From positions 124,001 through 188,000 of the forward strand of contig VXAZ01018984.1 of NCBI GenBank assembly GCA_013399875.1: DNA of 64,000 nt. Reading direction: 5' to 3'. Below, piece by piece: positions 1 to 14,000 of the stretch (position 1 is the stretch's first letter; each line of letters begins with the position of its first letter). The stretch comes from Gymnorhina tibicen (lineage: Eukaryota; Chordata; Aves; Passeriformes; Artamidae). Both the position numbers and the translations under genes were made by a program. The notes beneath the pieces were generated by a model. It made no database searches, was not told the DNA's origin, and saw only the letters and a list, made by a program, of their open reading frames with translations.

Positions 1-3000
1 GCTGTCAGGCAAGATGCGGCCTGTGCACAATTTTTTCTGTTGAAATTCCCTACTTCTGCCTGCATTTCCTCCATGTTCTTCTTTGAGAAGAGGCACTTTG
101 AGTCACTTGCCACTGTGCTGTATGTCTCACAGCAAAGGCACAAGGTGTGTATTTCAATGGTCAAGGCTATGGTTTGGATTCAGTTGCTGTGTGCAGATGT
201 GTGTTTGTAAAGTCTAGCACGTGTTTTTAGCAGCCTGCAAAACCTTGTAGTTGGAAAACAATGCCTTTCAGCATTAGCGTAAGAGCTTGAGGTACTAAAT
301 GAGAAGTGGCAGCTTTTGCCTGGGCATTTTTCACATGGTTTTATACACATTTTTGAATATTGCAGAGCAGGGGAAATCAGTACAGGTGTATTTGGGTTCA
401 TGAAAATTAGGGCAGAATTTGAGTGATGCCCTGCAAGCTACAAGGCGAGCACTTAAGAACTAGGACTAGGCTTAAGCCCACTTGAGTATTACTTGAAGCC
501 AGCCCCAAAAAAGCATCCCATCCCACTTCCTCACTCCACAGAAAGCCTACACCCTGCCTTGTAACATTCAAATGCTTTGGTCTCACAGCTCCTATCAGGC
601 AGTTCTGCTTCTCTGGTGACAGTGATGACATTAGACACACAGTGATGACTAGGTTTTTATAACTAGAAAGACCTAAAAATGAAAACTTCCAGGAAGTTCA
701 ACTAACAGCAGCAGCAGCACTGCTGTTCCTGGGCAAGCACCAAGAACTGATATATTTTTATCTATATATCTAAGTGCTTTACCTTGTGCATATTAAGGAA
801 ATTCAGAAGGAAAGAGCTGCCTGTACAAAAAGCAAACAATTCTTGTGACAGAGCAGTGTTGGGGCAGATGAACAGAGCTGACCTGTGTCAGAGTACTGCT
901 CTGTTTCTATATAAGAAGCCTCAGGAAGATGAAACTAAGGCTAAGCTGATGCCAAGAAAGCATGGAAACTCTAAAAACAGAGATGCCTGTCAGAATGGTT
1001 TTGTAAGCTATCCTTCTTCCCTGCCCCAAGCCTGCAGCCAGACCTTGTCCTGACACAGCACACAGCTCTCAGCACTCCCTGCTAGTTTTATTTCTGAACC
1101 CAGCTGGTTATGGAGTCTGAGATGGCACACACTATTCATTCAGAGATGGAAACAACACCTTGGGTCTAGATTTTAGCAGTTCTCTTTGAAATGCACACAG
1201 AGATTAAATGACGCTTTAAAAGGAAGGACAAAGTGAGAGCTAGGCAGGACTAACTCACATGGAAACAGCTTTCCAGAACACAAGAACACAATAGGTCTCA
1301 TTCACACAATTAAAATTAACAGCTAAATGCTACCCTAAGCCTGACCCTCTTACCAGTCCTCCCAGGGAGACAGTTTTCAGTAAGTTATGTACAGGGGGTT
1401 CTTGAAAGCACAGAATTATGACTCAGGGGAAGGCAGGGAATCACACAAACACAAGAACTGGTCTATGTGGGCAAGTTGGAAAGTGGAGTGAATAGAAATA
1501 AAAATGAAGAAATATGCTCTGAGATTTTACGTCAGAATATCTCTCTACACCTGAGCAGACCTGCACACACAACAGCTCTGATCCAATTCACTGTGGGTTA
1601 TGAAGACATGGCAGGAACTTCCTACAAACTACATTTTTGTGACCTACTTTAGCTTTGAAGCATCTGCCATTATTTTACATAGAAATAAGATGAATTCATC
1701 AATGTTGTATCTTTCCCTTTAATAGAGGCCTTAGCATACAAACATCCCATTGAAGGCAAGTGAGAAATGTTGGCTTTCCAAAATATCTTGAGCCCATCCC
1801 TAGCATAAGCTTTCCCGTTGCACATCCACCCATAACAGACATTTACCAAACCAACGCATACCCATTCCAACACCTGCATTATATATGTATATGTATATTA
1901 TATATATATATATATATAATGACCCAGTTCTGTACTTGCTACTGAAGTACTTCAGCATCATCTGGCAGCACAAAAATACCATGACCAGCATCTGTTGTAT
2001 TCCTTTGTATTCCTTTTTTTCCCCTCTTCCATCTCCACCTAGAGGAAAAGCCCAGGTAAGAAAGCTCTGTATGAAAAGCATTTAATCGCACATTAATACA
2101 TACTGCCGAAAGAAAAAAGCAGTATGAAATATATGTACTGCCTTGCCTGAAAAGCCTAATTTCAGGAAAATAAGATGAGTTACATATAGCAAGGTTTCAG
2201 TGCAAATTAGTGCAGCTTCATTTCACTTCTGATGCTCTCGAAGGTCACAGAGAAAGCCTTGGGGGAGCTGCACTCATCCATCTGGCAGAGCACAGCCTGT
2301 GTAAACAGAACAGCAGAGACAACCAATGCCAACCTCTCTTTCTTTCCAGACCAGCTTTATGCAGATTTAAAACCACTCTCTTGTTTCAAACTAGCTTTTC
2401 CTACCATTTTCACAGGAGCTCTGGCAATTGTAGGGAATATTGACCTTATTCCTAAATGTGTATCTCATCAGAACTTGATCTTGCAGCAGTGCTGGGTGTT
2501 ACAGTCATGTACGGTGTGAGGGTACATTTAGCAACTGGCAGGAATTATATTGTCCTGCTGTTCCCCTCTGCTATATAAAAATAAATACATAAAAATGTAC
2601 ACTTTAATTAGCATGCAAGTACAAATATCATGCAAAGAATTGTGACAGAGGTTACTGGCTCATTAACTATTCTGTAATAAATGTAGCAATTAATGGATTA
2701 CTTCCATGACATCTGTTATTACAATAACTCAGTACTCAGAGTGAATAATTTTATAGTAACTTCCTAGGGTTCTTTTCCTCCCCAAAACCACATAAAACTG
2801 TATCAAACTTTGGAAATGCACCATTAAGCACAAATAAACCTTTAGGACAACTGGGTTTTCTTGTGTGAGTACTACATCACCTGCTTAGATATGTATTCAC
2901 AGTTATGCTGGAATGAGCGTCATCTGCCTTTTGAATGTAACACAAATAAACCAGTAGAGAATTTAATATTATCTGTTAATTTGTTCAAAAATACATCTTA

Positions 3001-3604
3001 ATTAAAGGGGCGAGGCATTAAGAGACAGACTTACATAGCCTCAAGTCATGGCAAATATTGCTTCTGTCCTTGAGGGCCAACTATTGTTAGAGCCAACTGA
3101 ACATTTTTTCATGTTTCCAAATCCCATTGTGCCTTAGGCACTTAAATATCAGTAATGAGATTCCCCTGTGGGCACTCTGTACCAATGGAAATGAAACACA
3201 CTGCCTCTACAAAGTGCTGGGTTTAAATTCCTGACCTGGTTTAATACTGAATGCAGTCAAATATTGCATTTATCCAAACTGTATAGGCCACTATGAAGTA
3301 TTGCAAGTATGGGTTTAGAGGTGTGGTTCTGCTAAATAAAGGCATATAAAGAATTTATTCCGTTGCTACCTATGATTTCTCTAATGCCACAACAAAATGA
3401 GCAGTGGAATAGTGGCATTTTCATCAGTTTTTCACCATAACCCCTTTCTGTCAATCATTCAACACCTAACATCCCCCTGGATTTAAAAACATTCCTGTTT
3501 ATTTCTAGAACCCCAACATAATTAACTTGAGTAACAAGCCCCCAGTTTAACTAAGGTGTATCTTACTTTGCTGAGAAGAGACACCCAATTTTACACAGAA
3601 ATGC
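1..3604. other. Intergenic sequence left of the HELQ 3' end
   Basis: No exon-like open frame with plausible splice sites or recognisable protein similarity was seen on either strand. The short open frames here have no family features. The stretch is AT-rich and holds one dinucleotide microsatellite, listed separately. In mammals HPSE lies further out on this side of HELQ; none of its exons was recognised here. Confidence 0.6.
1879..1920. repeat. TA-rich microsatellite
   Basis: Alternating TA/GTA repeat of about 42 bp, with a pure (TA) core at about 1899-1918. It is self-complementary and probably length-variable between individuals. Confidence 0.9.
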
Positions 3605-4137
3605 CGTGTATAGGTGTGCCAGTACTCTGGCCACCATAATTCAAAACTACCTTCACGCTCTCATGAGACCCCACCTGGAATACTGCATCCAGGTCTGGGG
3701 TTCTCAGCACAAGAATGGCATGGACCCTGTTGGAGCAGGTTCAGAGGAGGTCATGGAGATATTCAGAGAGCTGGAGTACCTCTCCTATGAACACAGTCTG
3801 AGAGAGCTGGACTTGTTCTTCATGGCAGGCTTATAACAAATGAGGCAGAGAGATTTTTTTAGAGGGGCAGATAGTGATAGGACAAGAGGGAATGGCTTTA
3901 AACTAAAAGAAGAGATTTAGGTTGGATGTTAGGAAGAAATTCTTTACTGTGAGGGTGATGAAGCACTGGCACAGGTTGCCCACAGAAGCTGTGGATGCCC
4001 CATCCCTGGTGTTCAAGGCCAGGCTGGGTGGGGCTCTGAAAAACGCGGTCTGGTGAAAGATGTCCCTGCCCACGGCAGAGGGATTGGAACTAAGGGATCT
4101 TTAAGGCCCCTTCCAACCCAAACCATTTTAGGATTCC
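3605..4137 (+). mobile_element. CR1 LINE fragment, 3' end of ORF2 and 3' UTR
   Basis: Translation from 3606 gives the CR1 reverse transcriptase C-terminal signature: RPHLEYC, then a VWG block, then YEHSLRELDLF. It is followed by the typical CR1 3' UTR: a TTAGGAAGAAATTCTTTACTG block, a 'gttgcccacagaagctgtggatg' type block, and a terminal 'ggccccttccaacc' segment ending near ATTTTAGGATTCC. The frame is broken and the 5' part is absent, as is usual for a dead, 5'-truncated copy. It lies on the plus strand in intergenic DNA beyond the HELQ 3' end. Confidence 0.9.
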
Positions 4138-4950
4138 AGTGTGCCATAGTTCCAAAGTCTGTCTTCATGTGCAGCACTCTCCCATTGTCAAGTACTACAC
4201 ACAGCTTTGAAAAGTTTAGTGTATCACAACTGAGGAAGGTTCAGGCATCCTCAAAACTACTTTCATGAAGCCTAACCTTTTGCTGGAGCAAATCTGGTTC
4301 AGGTGCCTTTAAAAATCTTTACTAGTGCAACTGACACATGCCCATGGAGTCTCAGAACTTGACAGGGCTTCTCAAAAGTCAGTTCTTTAAGACTTCATCT
4401 TTATTTAGTCTTCATATTTAAGCAAGAAATTAAAACACCTTTTAAAAAAAAGAAGTAAACTTTCTGTTTGGAAGACTGCTTAGAAGCATCCTGAAAGAAT
4501 TATCACAGGGAATTGCCAGAAGCTGAATACGAATTTGATATTTGCATTTTTAAAAAATGCTTAAACTAGGCATCATCTATGACCTCTTGCACAACCCTGG
4601 GACAAGTTCTTTGTTATGAATTGCAGCTCTCTTTCTCTCCTTCCATTAGCTACACTTAGAGCACAGAGAATCCTGCAAGCAGGAACTTCAGAGTAGCTCA
4701 CTCAAGTGCGTGTGTCCTAAAGGGAATATCCAAAGATATTATATGAGTCAGCTGTGAACATAAGCTCCCAGCAGAAGTACACACCAGGCAGTCAGTCCAA
4801 TCCCCAAAGCACTTCTAGGACTACGTCCCGGAGTGAATTAAGATGATTCTGTGCTATTGCTCTAGAAGTTCATAATCCAAACCTTCAAACGAAATCAACT
4901 TTCCAGGAAACATTCTGAACTCAGAACTCATTCAAAATTGTGGTATACAA
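4138..4950. other. Intergenic DNA between CR1 copy and HELQ 3' UTR
   Basis: No supported gene. Only short unsupported open frames are present. The HELQ 3' UTR, read on the minus strand, should end close to 4950. Confidence 0.5.
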
Positions 4951-4963
4951 AAGACATTCAATA

Positions 4964-4969
4964 TTTATT
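4964..4969 (-). terminator. HELQ: HELQ polyadenylation signal
   Basis: TTTATT on the plus strand reads AATAAA on the minus strand, about 80 nt downstream of the HELQ stop codon. This would give a very short 3' UTR. Longer UTRs using signals to the left cannot be excluded. Confidence 0.55.
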
Positions 4970-5050
4970 AAATTACAGCAGCTTTAAACAGGAGAGTTAA
5001 AAAATATTAAAATATCCAGATTTTGGATTCATGATTTTGATTCATGACAG

Positions 5051-8000
5051 TCAGTGGGTCCCTGGGATATCTGTTGGCACCTTTAAGAGTTCTTCAACTT
5101 CTTCCTGTAAAGCCTCAGCTTTTTCACTCAGCAGCATCTACAATAAGAAAAAAACAAAGAAACAAAAATTAGAAAACAAGTACAAGCATTGGCTATAACT
5201 CTTAGACAGATTAAAACACCAGTGTTTCTTTCCAAACTTGCACCTGGGTCTGTAAAAGACTTCTGCTGCTGCTCCCAGGACCGCAGCAGCTTTGCCTCAA
5301 AGCACTAACATTTGCACCAACATTTTTTTGCTGATTAGAGTACACCCATATAAAAAGCAGTCACACAAAAACTCATACAGCACACAGCTGGTTTTCTGGA
5401 TTCTGCCATCACATAATATGCCAAATTTACAGACCATAAACAGTTTTGTCTGGAACTGTTAAGGAACATTTTTAACCTTAGACATTTATTTTCCACATTG
5501 GAATAAACATTTTTTAAGTTGTGCCTGCTGAGTTGCCAACTTCTTCCTCTGTTTGAAATTTCTTACTACAGCATTTTACACCAGACATACAGGACTCCTG
5601 ATATCAGCAGTTGTTTAATCCACTGCCCTCAATTGTTTGTTGCTGGCAGCTGGAGAAGAACAGGACTCCATGCAAGCACTCTTCTAACTTCCCAGTTAGA
5701 GAAAACTCCATGAATTTAATATCTGAGCATGAGAGTAGGCTAGATTGCTAGATTTGGCCTTGATGTAGACAAGGAATCTGCATATATCCCTTTCTTTTGG
5801 CTCCCATAGCAGCAAAGAAAAAAAGCAGCAAGAAGCCTACAGCATCATTATCTGAACATGACCTTTTAAGTGCATAACCCCCAAAGTTAGCATGTTTACT
5901 CCATGAGAAAGTACAAACCAAAACTCTGCCTTATTTTTACACCAACCACCCATCCTTTCATTCTGGGCATTCCCTTACTTCACCAAGAACTTGCTCTTTT
6001 AGTAGAATCAAACATGAAGCCAATACCATTGCAACAGCAGATGATGAATGGAGATAGAGAATACCATCACTTGATAAAGTACTTCCTGTATTTTTTGTTT
6101 AGTGTTTGTTACAGAACCTGCATATTCAAAATGGAAAAGAAAGGAGAGAATAACAGGGCATGACAAAAGCAACCTAAATAGGTGAGGTTAACCCTGCACC
6201 TTGTTGGTTTCCATTTCTACAACCCTAAAAGTCCTATTCTTTTGTCACAACTACCACTAGAACTTCTGTAAGGTAAGTCCTGAGATACTGGCAGAATTGA
6301 GCACTTCCAGTTAAGACGACTCAGCACAGAGACCACTGTAGTCATTCAATTCCCACGTTTCATCAGACAAGCTGTCAAGCATTTTTGCCCTTTGCTGCCC
6401 CTCTAAAAAGCAGCACCACTTGGCACTATCCTGTATACAACAGACTGTTCTTAGAACAGGTCAGTATTCGGATCACAAACATCCACTAGTGCCTTCACTA
6501 GTAATAACTTTAATGTCATTCAAACATCCACTTTTGACATATTGGGAGTTCTGAAGCTGGTTTTTATAGCTTTGTTTCTAACTCACCTTTGCAGATGAAA
6601 CAATTTGTTTGGCTTGACGTCGTGACAAGTGCTCAATCATCTTGACCAGCGTTTCTGGATTTGCATTAGCCAAGTGTGCTAAGGTTTTGTACCCTGCATT
6701 GTAAAGCTGTTTTGCTCGTGCCTGAAAGTGCAAAACCGTGTTAGATTATTAGAACAGGAAATAAGAATTACTGGTAAGTGTCAATCTCTGCACCAACCTC
6801 AAACATTTCATTCAGCATATCAATCCAATTCTCTTTTTTCTCTTTCTAACATGGAATACTCACTGAGAATCTTTATAGCCCAAAAGTTCAGCTTTACCAC
6901 TAAGATTTACCACCCTAGCAATCTTACCCAGCACTTAGGAACCCATTAGCCTTTATTTTCTCTGAGCCTAGATGATACCAACTCTGCTGTCTTCTCTTGT
7001 TGCCATGTTTTCTGCATTCACTGTCATTGACAGGAACGACAGTCCCACATTCTTTGGAGGTGTCTGTCTTGTTTAGCTTCTCAGATTAAAGCCTTACTGC
7101 CACTAAATTCAATGGTTTTCTGACAAACTGATTCTACAATAGGCTGGACAGTCAAGATAAATCACTTTGCAAAGAGCATAACCTTGGACTGAAGCCCCAG
7201 AAGAGCTGTTATTTTAATAGGATTCAGAGATTGGTTAATTTTCTTATTTAAAATGCATGCAGCACTGCAAGTGATTGCCAAAGCCAAAGTTCCCAATAGG
7301 ACTTTGCATATTTCTGTAAGGATCTTCTAACTTAAATACGTAAATTCTTATTCCTCTTTACTCCCATGAACTGAAGAATCCTTACCTCAAAAGAAACCCA
7401 GACTCTGCTTTCCAACTGAGTATACAGCTAAATTATTGTCCAAATACAGTTTTTTCACAGTTGCTGTGGCAGCAGCCAGAGGAAAAACATTGGCTCCAGC
7501 TCCCATTTCCTCAACAGCTCACTTTTCCCCCAACCTCCACACTGTTGTGGAATATCTGCATTATGCTGAATTCCAAGTAACAAATTAGCTTGGTCTTCCA
7601 GATACACTTGAAAGGCACAGTAACATTTAGCACACAAGTTTACATTGAAAAGCTTCATCGAGCCAGGTTTACTGACCTCTAGAACCCCTGCTACCTCCAT
7701 CAGAGGGATGAGCTCTGTCCTAGCACAGTATGTCAGCTGCTTGGTAAGTTCTGTCAGCAAGGCTTTATAAACCCAGAATTCTTCCAATTCCTGCAGAGAC
7801 AAAAATCGCTAAAAATCAGATCCGAAGTTACGTATTTGGGGAATGACTGAAAAAACTCTGCTATGGCAACAGGCATATATTTGGCTTTTAGATAGGGGAA
7901 GCACAATGATTTCTAGTCATCCTTTCAGACGGTTGCAGAGGTGTATTCAGCACTCTTCAGCTGAACATCCCAAAGCTGGGGCAACTCTAAAGGATACACA

Positions 8001-11000
8001 AGGCATTATTTCAATTATTTCACCAACAGCACTGACAGTGATCAATGCCCTGTACAATTTGTATATTTTCACATTCTCAGTGCATAAAGCTTACTTTTAC
8101 TATCAGAAATGTCATTGTATGAGCATGATTTTCTCAATAGGAAGAATAACTTTGAACAGGAAAGGTGAAGAAACATTTTTGCGCAGGAAAGGTGAAATAC
8201 CACACCTGTATTCAGTTCTAAAGTAAGAGAACAAAACTCCAGATTCTGCAAAACCAAACTGCAAGGAATTCACTTACATCCTTCTAATACAATACCTCAC
8301 AGAAATGTACAAGACAGGATGCAAAGGAGGCAGCAGAATTGAGGAGATTTTGCACATATCCTCGGGACATGTTAAATTTCTCCGAAACACTCCATATATT
8401 GGTCTCTTTCAGCAGGGTATAAAGGACAAACGTCAGGTAGAGCCTGTTCACCACAGCCATGTCCACATTCTATGAATAAAACAAGCTAGAATTCAGAGCC
8501 AGTACCACACTGCAGGTACTCTGTTAGTAGTACAAGGCAAATCTTTTCATCTCTACACCCTTCATAGCTTTAAAACGTTTCTATATTACACACAAAGATA
8601 TTAAAACATTAAGAAAACCAACCGATGAGGTTAAAAGAACTTTAACAATTAGACCAGTACTAAACAACACTAGCAGAAAAATAATCTAGAATTTGTAAAT
8701 AATCAAATGAAATTACTAAGCTGTCATCTTAGGTATGAGAAACCTCCAACTTACCTTTCTGATGGCTTGACCAGAAGCCTTTTTTGTAATAAAGCTTTCA
8801 GGTACTCCCACAATATCTGCTACTTTTTGCTCTGCTGCACTTAGCTGGTTGAACTAAAATAAGATTTTATAAAGAATGTTCAGATATTTAGTTATTTTAA
8901 TATTATAGGAAACACAAGTGTATTATTTACAGTGAAACAATGCTTTTCAGTATCTCTATAAGAGTCAGTAGAGTAGTACTACAGTCACTAGTCACAGGCA
9001 GATCTGCAGCTTCTTTGCCTACTTGTTTGATTTACCTGTAACTGCCCATCTCTGAATGCCTCATTTTAACAGAATTAAATAGATTTTAGTACTCCCCCAG
9101 TAAAAAAGTAGCATATTTCTCATCAAATTGTTACCCCACTACATGTCCTATGTGTACAAACCCCCCTGCAAATTTAATACACAGGATTACTGAAAGCCTC
9201 AATGCATGTTTGCTAACAAATTCTCACCTGTCTCAAGTATATCATCCAATCTGGGCTACAGGTAGAAGCCATATCATAGGGAGTTGCCAGATACAGGAGA
9301 TGAAGGTTGCTCTCAAGAACCAGCCCCTCCAAACCCTTCTTCAATTCTCTGTACAGAAGATTGCAGTATGCCAAGTCTATAGAGCCTAGAACAAGCACAC
9401 GTGGTAAGAATAAGCACCATTATAAACAGGCACACAGAGTTAAGTGAAGTACATTTTAACATAGAATCAGTATTGTCTTTACCTTCCACAAAAGCTTGTT
9501 ATGCCATCTAAACTGAAGAGAAGTATCTGTAACCTGAATAACTGTCCTAACCTAACACGAGCAGTGAAGCAAAACTGAGGAGAGGCAGTCACCCATTTCC
9601 ATGTATGTTCATTCTGTATGGTTTTGGAGTGCTTGTGAAACACCTTGGCTTTACTGAAATCCTGCAATGATGCTGTAGATTGAAGGAGCCCTTCAGATTC
9701 ATCCTATTTCAATTGCATTCCATACCCCAAAATCTTTATGCTATGACAGGAAAACAGAACTTCCTCATATATTTTTTTATTACAACTGGTCTACCTGTCA
9801 TATGCTCCTTTTCCCTCTTAAGCTTTCCAAGAAATCCTTCTGTTTACAATAACCTGTTCATAACAACTAATTATAAAACGAGGTCCTGAGCCACTTTGAT
9901 TACAACCACTAAATCAAATCTTCAAGTCATTTTTTAGGGGTATAGTTCTCGTTTTGTTCCCACTGGGATCAGTATTATTACACTTCATTCCCATTGCATT
10001 CAGTCATGGGCTACTTCACTCCCATTTTCAGTCCAGTACATCCTGTTGCAAAACTGTTTCTCTACAACTTATTTTTCATTGCAGTTTAATAATAAGAATA
10101 AAAAAAGCCTTACCCTTATATGTAGCTTTACCCAAGGGTGTGATTGTCAGTGTACATTTGGAATTGTGGTCCTTCTCAGATATTCTTCCTTTTAGGAGTC
10201 CTTTTTCTATTAGATTTTCCAGCCCATCTTTAATTATCTCTGAGAGACTCTTCACTTTAGACAGAAGCTGCTGCTGAACAGCCAGCAATGTACAGCACAT
10301 GAAATTGTCCACTTCCTCATGGGTAACTGCTATCTGCATCAGTTTGGGAAGTGATTAGCATATTTAAAGTTATAATTTCACACATTTAATAAGATATAGG
10401 AAAAAAAATACTGAATAAAGAAGGGGTTTGTGTTTCTATAAGAATACATCCCAACAAATATAATGCTGGATTCTCAGTGGTGGATCTGATGGGACTGCTC
10501 TCCATCTGTTCTATTATTCTAGCTACTGCATCATGTTAACTTGTTTCCACTGTTTTATTTGTAATTTGAATCAAGTATCAGGAATAGAAATATTAATATT
10601 GTATTGTATAATAAAGTAGATATAATTTTTGCTTTTACACAAAAAGTAATTGTGTTACATGATTACTTAATAAGTGAGTTAAACGAAAAGATTAATCAAA
10701 TTTTTGTCCTTATCTGATTAGAAGCTGGTCTGAACGTGTAAGCCCAAGCGTTTAAGCAGTCTTTTTCTACAGACTCAGCAGGCGACATTTTCTTGGCATT
10801 TCCAAGCACTTAAGTTACTCACAGAGAAGATTTAATTGATACCTTCAGTCCAACCAAAGATAACAACAGGCTCTGCATTCCCTTGGTCAACTCCAGCAGA
10901 AGATTACTGTAGCAATTCTCCAAAGGACTGTGAACTAAATCCTGAACCTAAAACAAGCAAAGAATATATTAGAACAGAGGAATATTCATGCATTAATTTT

Positions 11001-14000
11001 ACACTTAACCCCCACCCCCACTGATTTTCTTTATAAGCTGAATTACGTATGTAAGTGTAAATACCTGAGGTTTACAGTTGACATCTGAAAACAAACCCCA
11101 TAAAGGTACTATTACTTAAGTCAAATACTCACAGTTTTAAGAAGCGAACAAAAATTAAGCTAGGCAGCTCAGCTCCTCCTGTTTATTCCACCATCTTAAC
11201 CCGGGAATATAAATTACCAACAGCTTTGTAAAATTTACCAAGTGTTTGTCTTTTTCTTGCACTATCAGAATACTTTCCCCAGCACTGTCAATACCAGCTC
11301 GACCAGCTCTGCCAATCATTTGTTTATACTGGTTCTTCTTCAGGAAGTCATTGGCAACATAAGGAGCCCTGAGAATCACCCTGGAAAGAAGCCTTTAATA
11401 AGTCATGCTTCATATTCAAATTACTAAAGCAGCAATAAAATGTTACAAATTCAAATTCATTCTTTATATGTGCCCCTTACCTAGTAACTAATAAAAATCA
11501 AATGCACCTCTTTGGACAGAGGAGTAAATCAACTGTAAAGCATTAAACTATTTAAGGTGTATTAAGTGTGCACACAGAAGTGGATTCTTAGCAAACAGTC
11601 TTTGGTCACACGGAATACAGCAGCCCCATAATCAGAACTTGTATGTGAAAAGATAATACATTTTTGTGTTAAAACATATTCCAACTGTAACTCCTTAGAA
11701 AAGGTTTATTTTACAATTTAAACACTGTTCTTAGGACAGTATCTAAAGAAGCCACTGTTGTCTAGAATAACACTACTAAAAACACTGAAGCATTTTTCAA
11801 CTTATTAAAATTTCCTTAATCCATTTAGATAAGTGCTCTTCAGTGATGTACTCTGAGGTACTTCCTACTGATTCACATTTCCTACATAAATACTTCCCAG
11901 TCTTGTGTCCCAGTTTGAACAGAAGATCCCTTATACTTCCAATTTGCTGGTAAAAGCAGAAACGCACTTCAAACAACACTGAGATTTCCAACTTATTAAA
12001 GCAATTTTTTTTACAAAGCAAAAAATCAACGCAAAAATTAAATGTTTCAGTTACTAACCTTCTAGCTGGCAGGTTGACTCCAGCAGCTAGAGTGGCTGTG
12101 CAAGCAAGCAGACACAGGATACCTGAAGAATAAGCTTCCTCTATGCTTTTTCTTTCATCATTTGTAAGGCCACCATGGTGATAGGCAACACCAAAAGGGA
12201 TTGTTTGCTTCAAAACAGGGCAGACAGTTCCATTTCCAATACTCTTTAGGTTCTCGATGAGATCTTGTTTCTCTTTCTCCCTGTGAGCTCTAAATTCTCT
12301 TGGAGGAAGAAAAGCATTTCTTTAGACTTTGACCCATCATTAACTAAAAAGAAAATAAAAACCAAGAGACATGCTTACTGTCTATTTCTGTTCATCATCC
12401 ATTCATCTAACATCTAGGTTGGAGAAAAAGTTATTTCCAGTAACTTTAAAACAGCAGTACACAGGAGGCTGATTTAGTTGCAGTAGAACCTTTCTTGTTT
12501 GGAAGCACAGGAACAGAAGGGATCAAATACTGGCTGGGTCTGGATATTGAGTGCACCAAACAAAGGAAATAGGGCCAGTAGTGAAGATTATAGGTACATC
12601 TAAAAATGGTTTCAATTTTGACAGCAAGGGAAGGGATTGTTCATTTTAATACAGTTTCTTTCTACATAAATTTAACTTTGCCAGATCATTATGAGTTGAT
12701 CAAATCATATTTAAATGAAACTACGTCTTACTTTCTTTTCCTTGTTAATGAAGCCTGGTATACATTTCACAACTTAGATTTCCAAAGTGGGTATGGAACA
12801 CAGATATTCAGTTGACTACTAAAATACACGACCAAATACCAGGCTATAGAGAAAAATGTTTGTTTTCTAAGCTTCCAGAAACCAGTGCCAAAGGGACACA
12901 AAGTTTGATTAATTTAGTATGCTTTTCCTTATTTTCTTTAGTATTTGTCCTCTGACAATCATTTTTTTCAACTACTTTGGTATAAAAGCAGAATTTTTTT
13001 AAAGCTTTTGTTTCATAAGCCTTCCATGGTTTGCTATCACTTATGCAGTTAGCAACTTTATATGATTCCATGTTCAAAGTATTTACTTCTAATCACCGGG
13101 GAAAGACACTTGCAAACTAGATGACAATAAATCCTAAGTTGTAAGCAATCATTTCACAAATAAGTTAAAAAGAAAACGACAGAAACTTACTTCTTGAGGT
13201 ACTTGCACACCATTGAAGCCACATTTTCACAGTTCTTTTTAGTGGGACAAAAGATAAGGCAGGAATATTTAGGAATCACTTCAGTAACCAGTGCAATAAT
13301 GTGGTCAGGATCTGCTTTCTCCAGATTACTAGAATACTGTAATAAACATAGATTGACAAATACTTAAACTAGAAATTATGTCATAACCTAAATATTCAAT
13401 ACGTGTTCTCAACCATTCCTTGAATACTCCCATTGGATTCAATGTGATGCAATTACAAGAAGTTGTAGGATAAGCTTTTCTCCCAATCCTCACTTGAAAG
13501 ACATCTAACTTGAGGGATACATGAATACACAAATCAAATTCTTTGCTTTTTCCCTTAATACTTCATTTTCTTTTAGCAACACTGTGACACTGACTGTGAC
13601 ACTGGCAGTCTACCATAAGACATGTTTTTCTTTGTAAAGGTTGAAATGAATCCCCACAAGGCAGTAGTAAGCTGGCAAAACCCCCAAAAGATATCTTCTT
13701 CCAGTACTAAGAGTGATCAGCTCTTGAGAAAATCTACCCCCAAACATAAAACACTCAGTATCAGGAATACTCAAAGACATTACTCTTCACATGTCGAAAT
13801 ACTGAAGAAACCTCTACCTTGAAGACTAAAAAAGAAGTGAAAATCAAGTTAAGCATTCAGTATTTTAAGGCTTTTTTCCTTCCCAAAGTCTACCACTTCT
13901 TTCTCATGGGTACAAATGAATTATCATGTTGAAATAATTTCTCTAGTAAAATGTCTCTAAGCAAATCAGTATAAAATAATACATTTCACAACGGTTCAAG

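Noticed and set aside
1..5000. HPSE exons, expected beyond HELQ in vertebrates
   Set aside because: No heparanase-like peptide was recognised. The gene probably lies outside the window.
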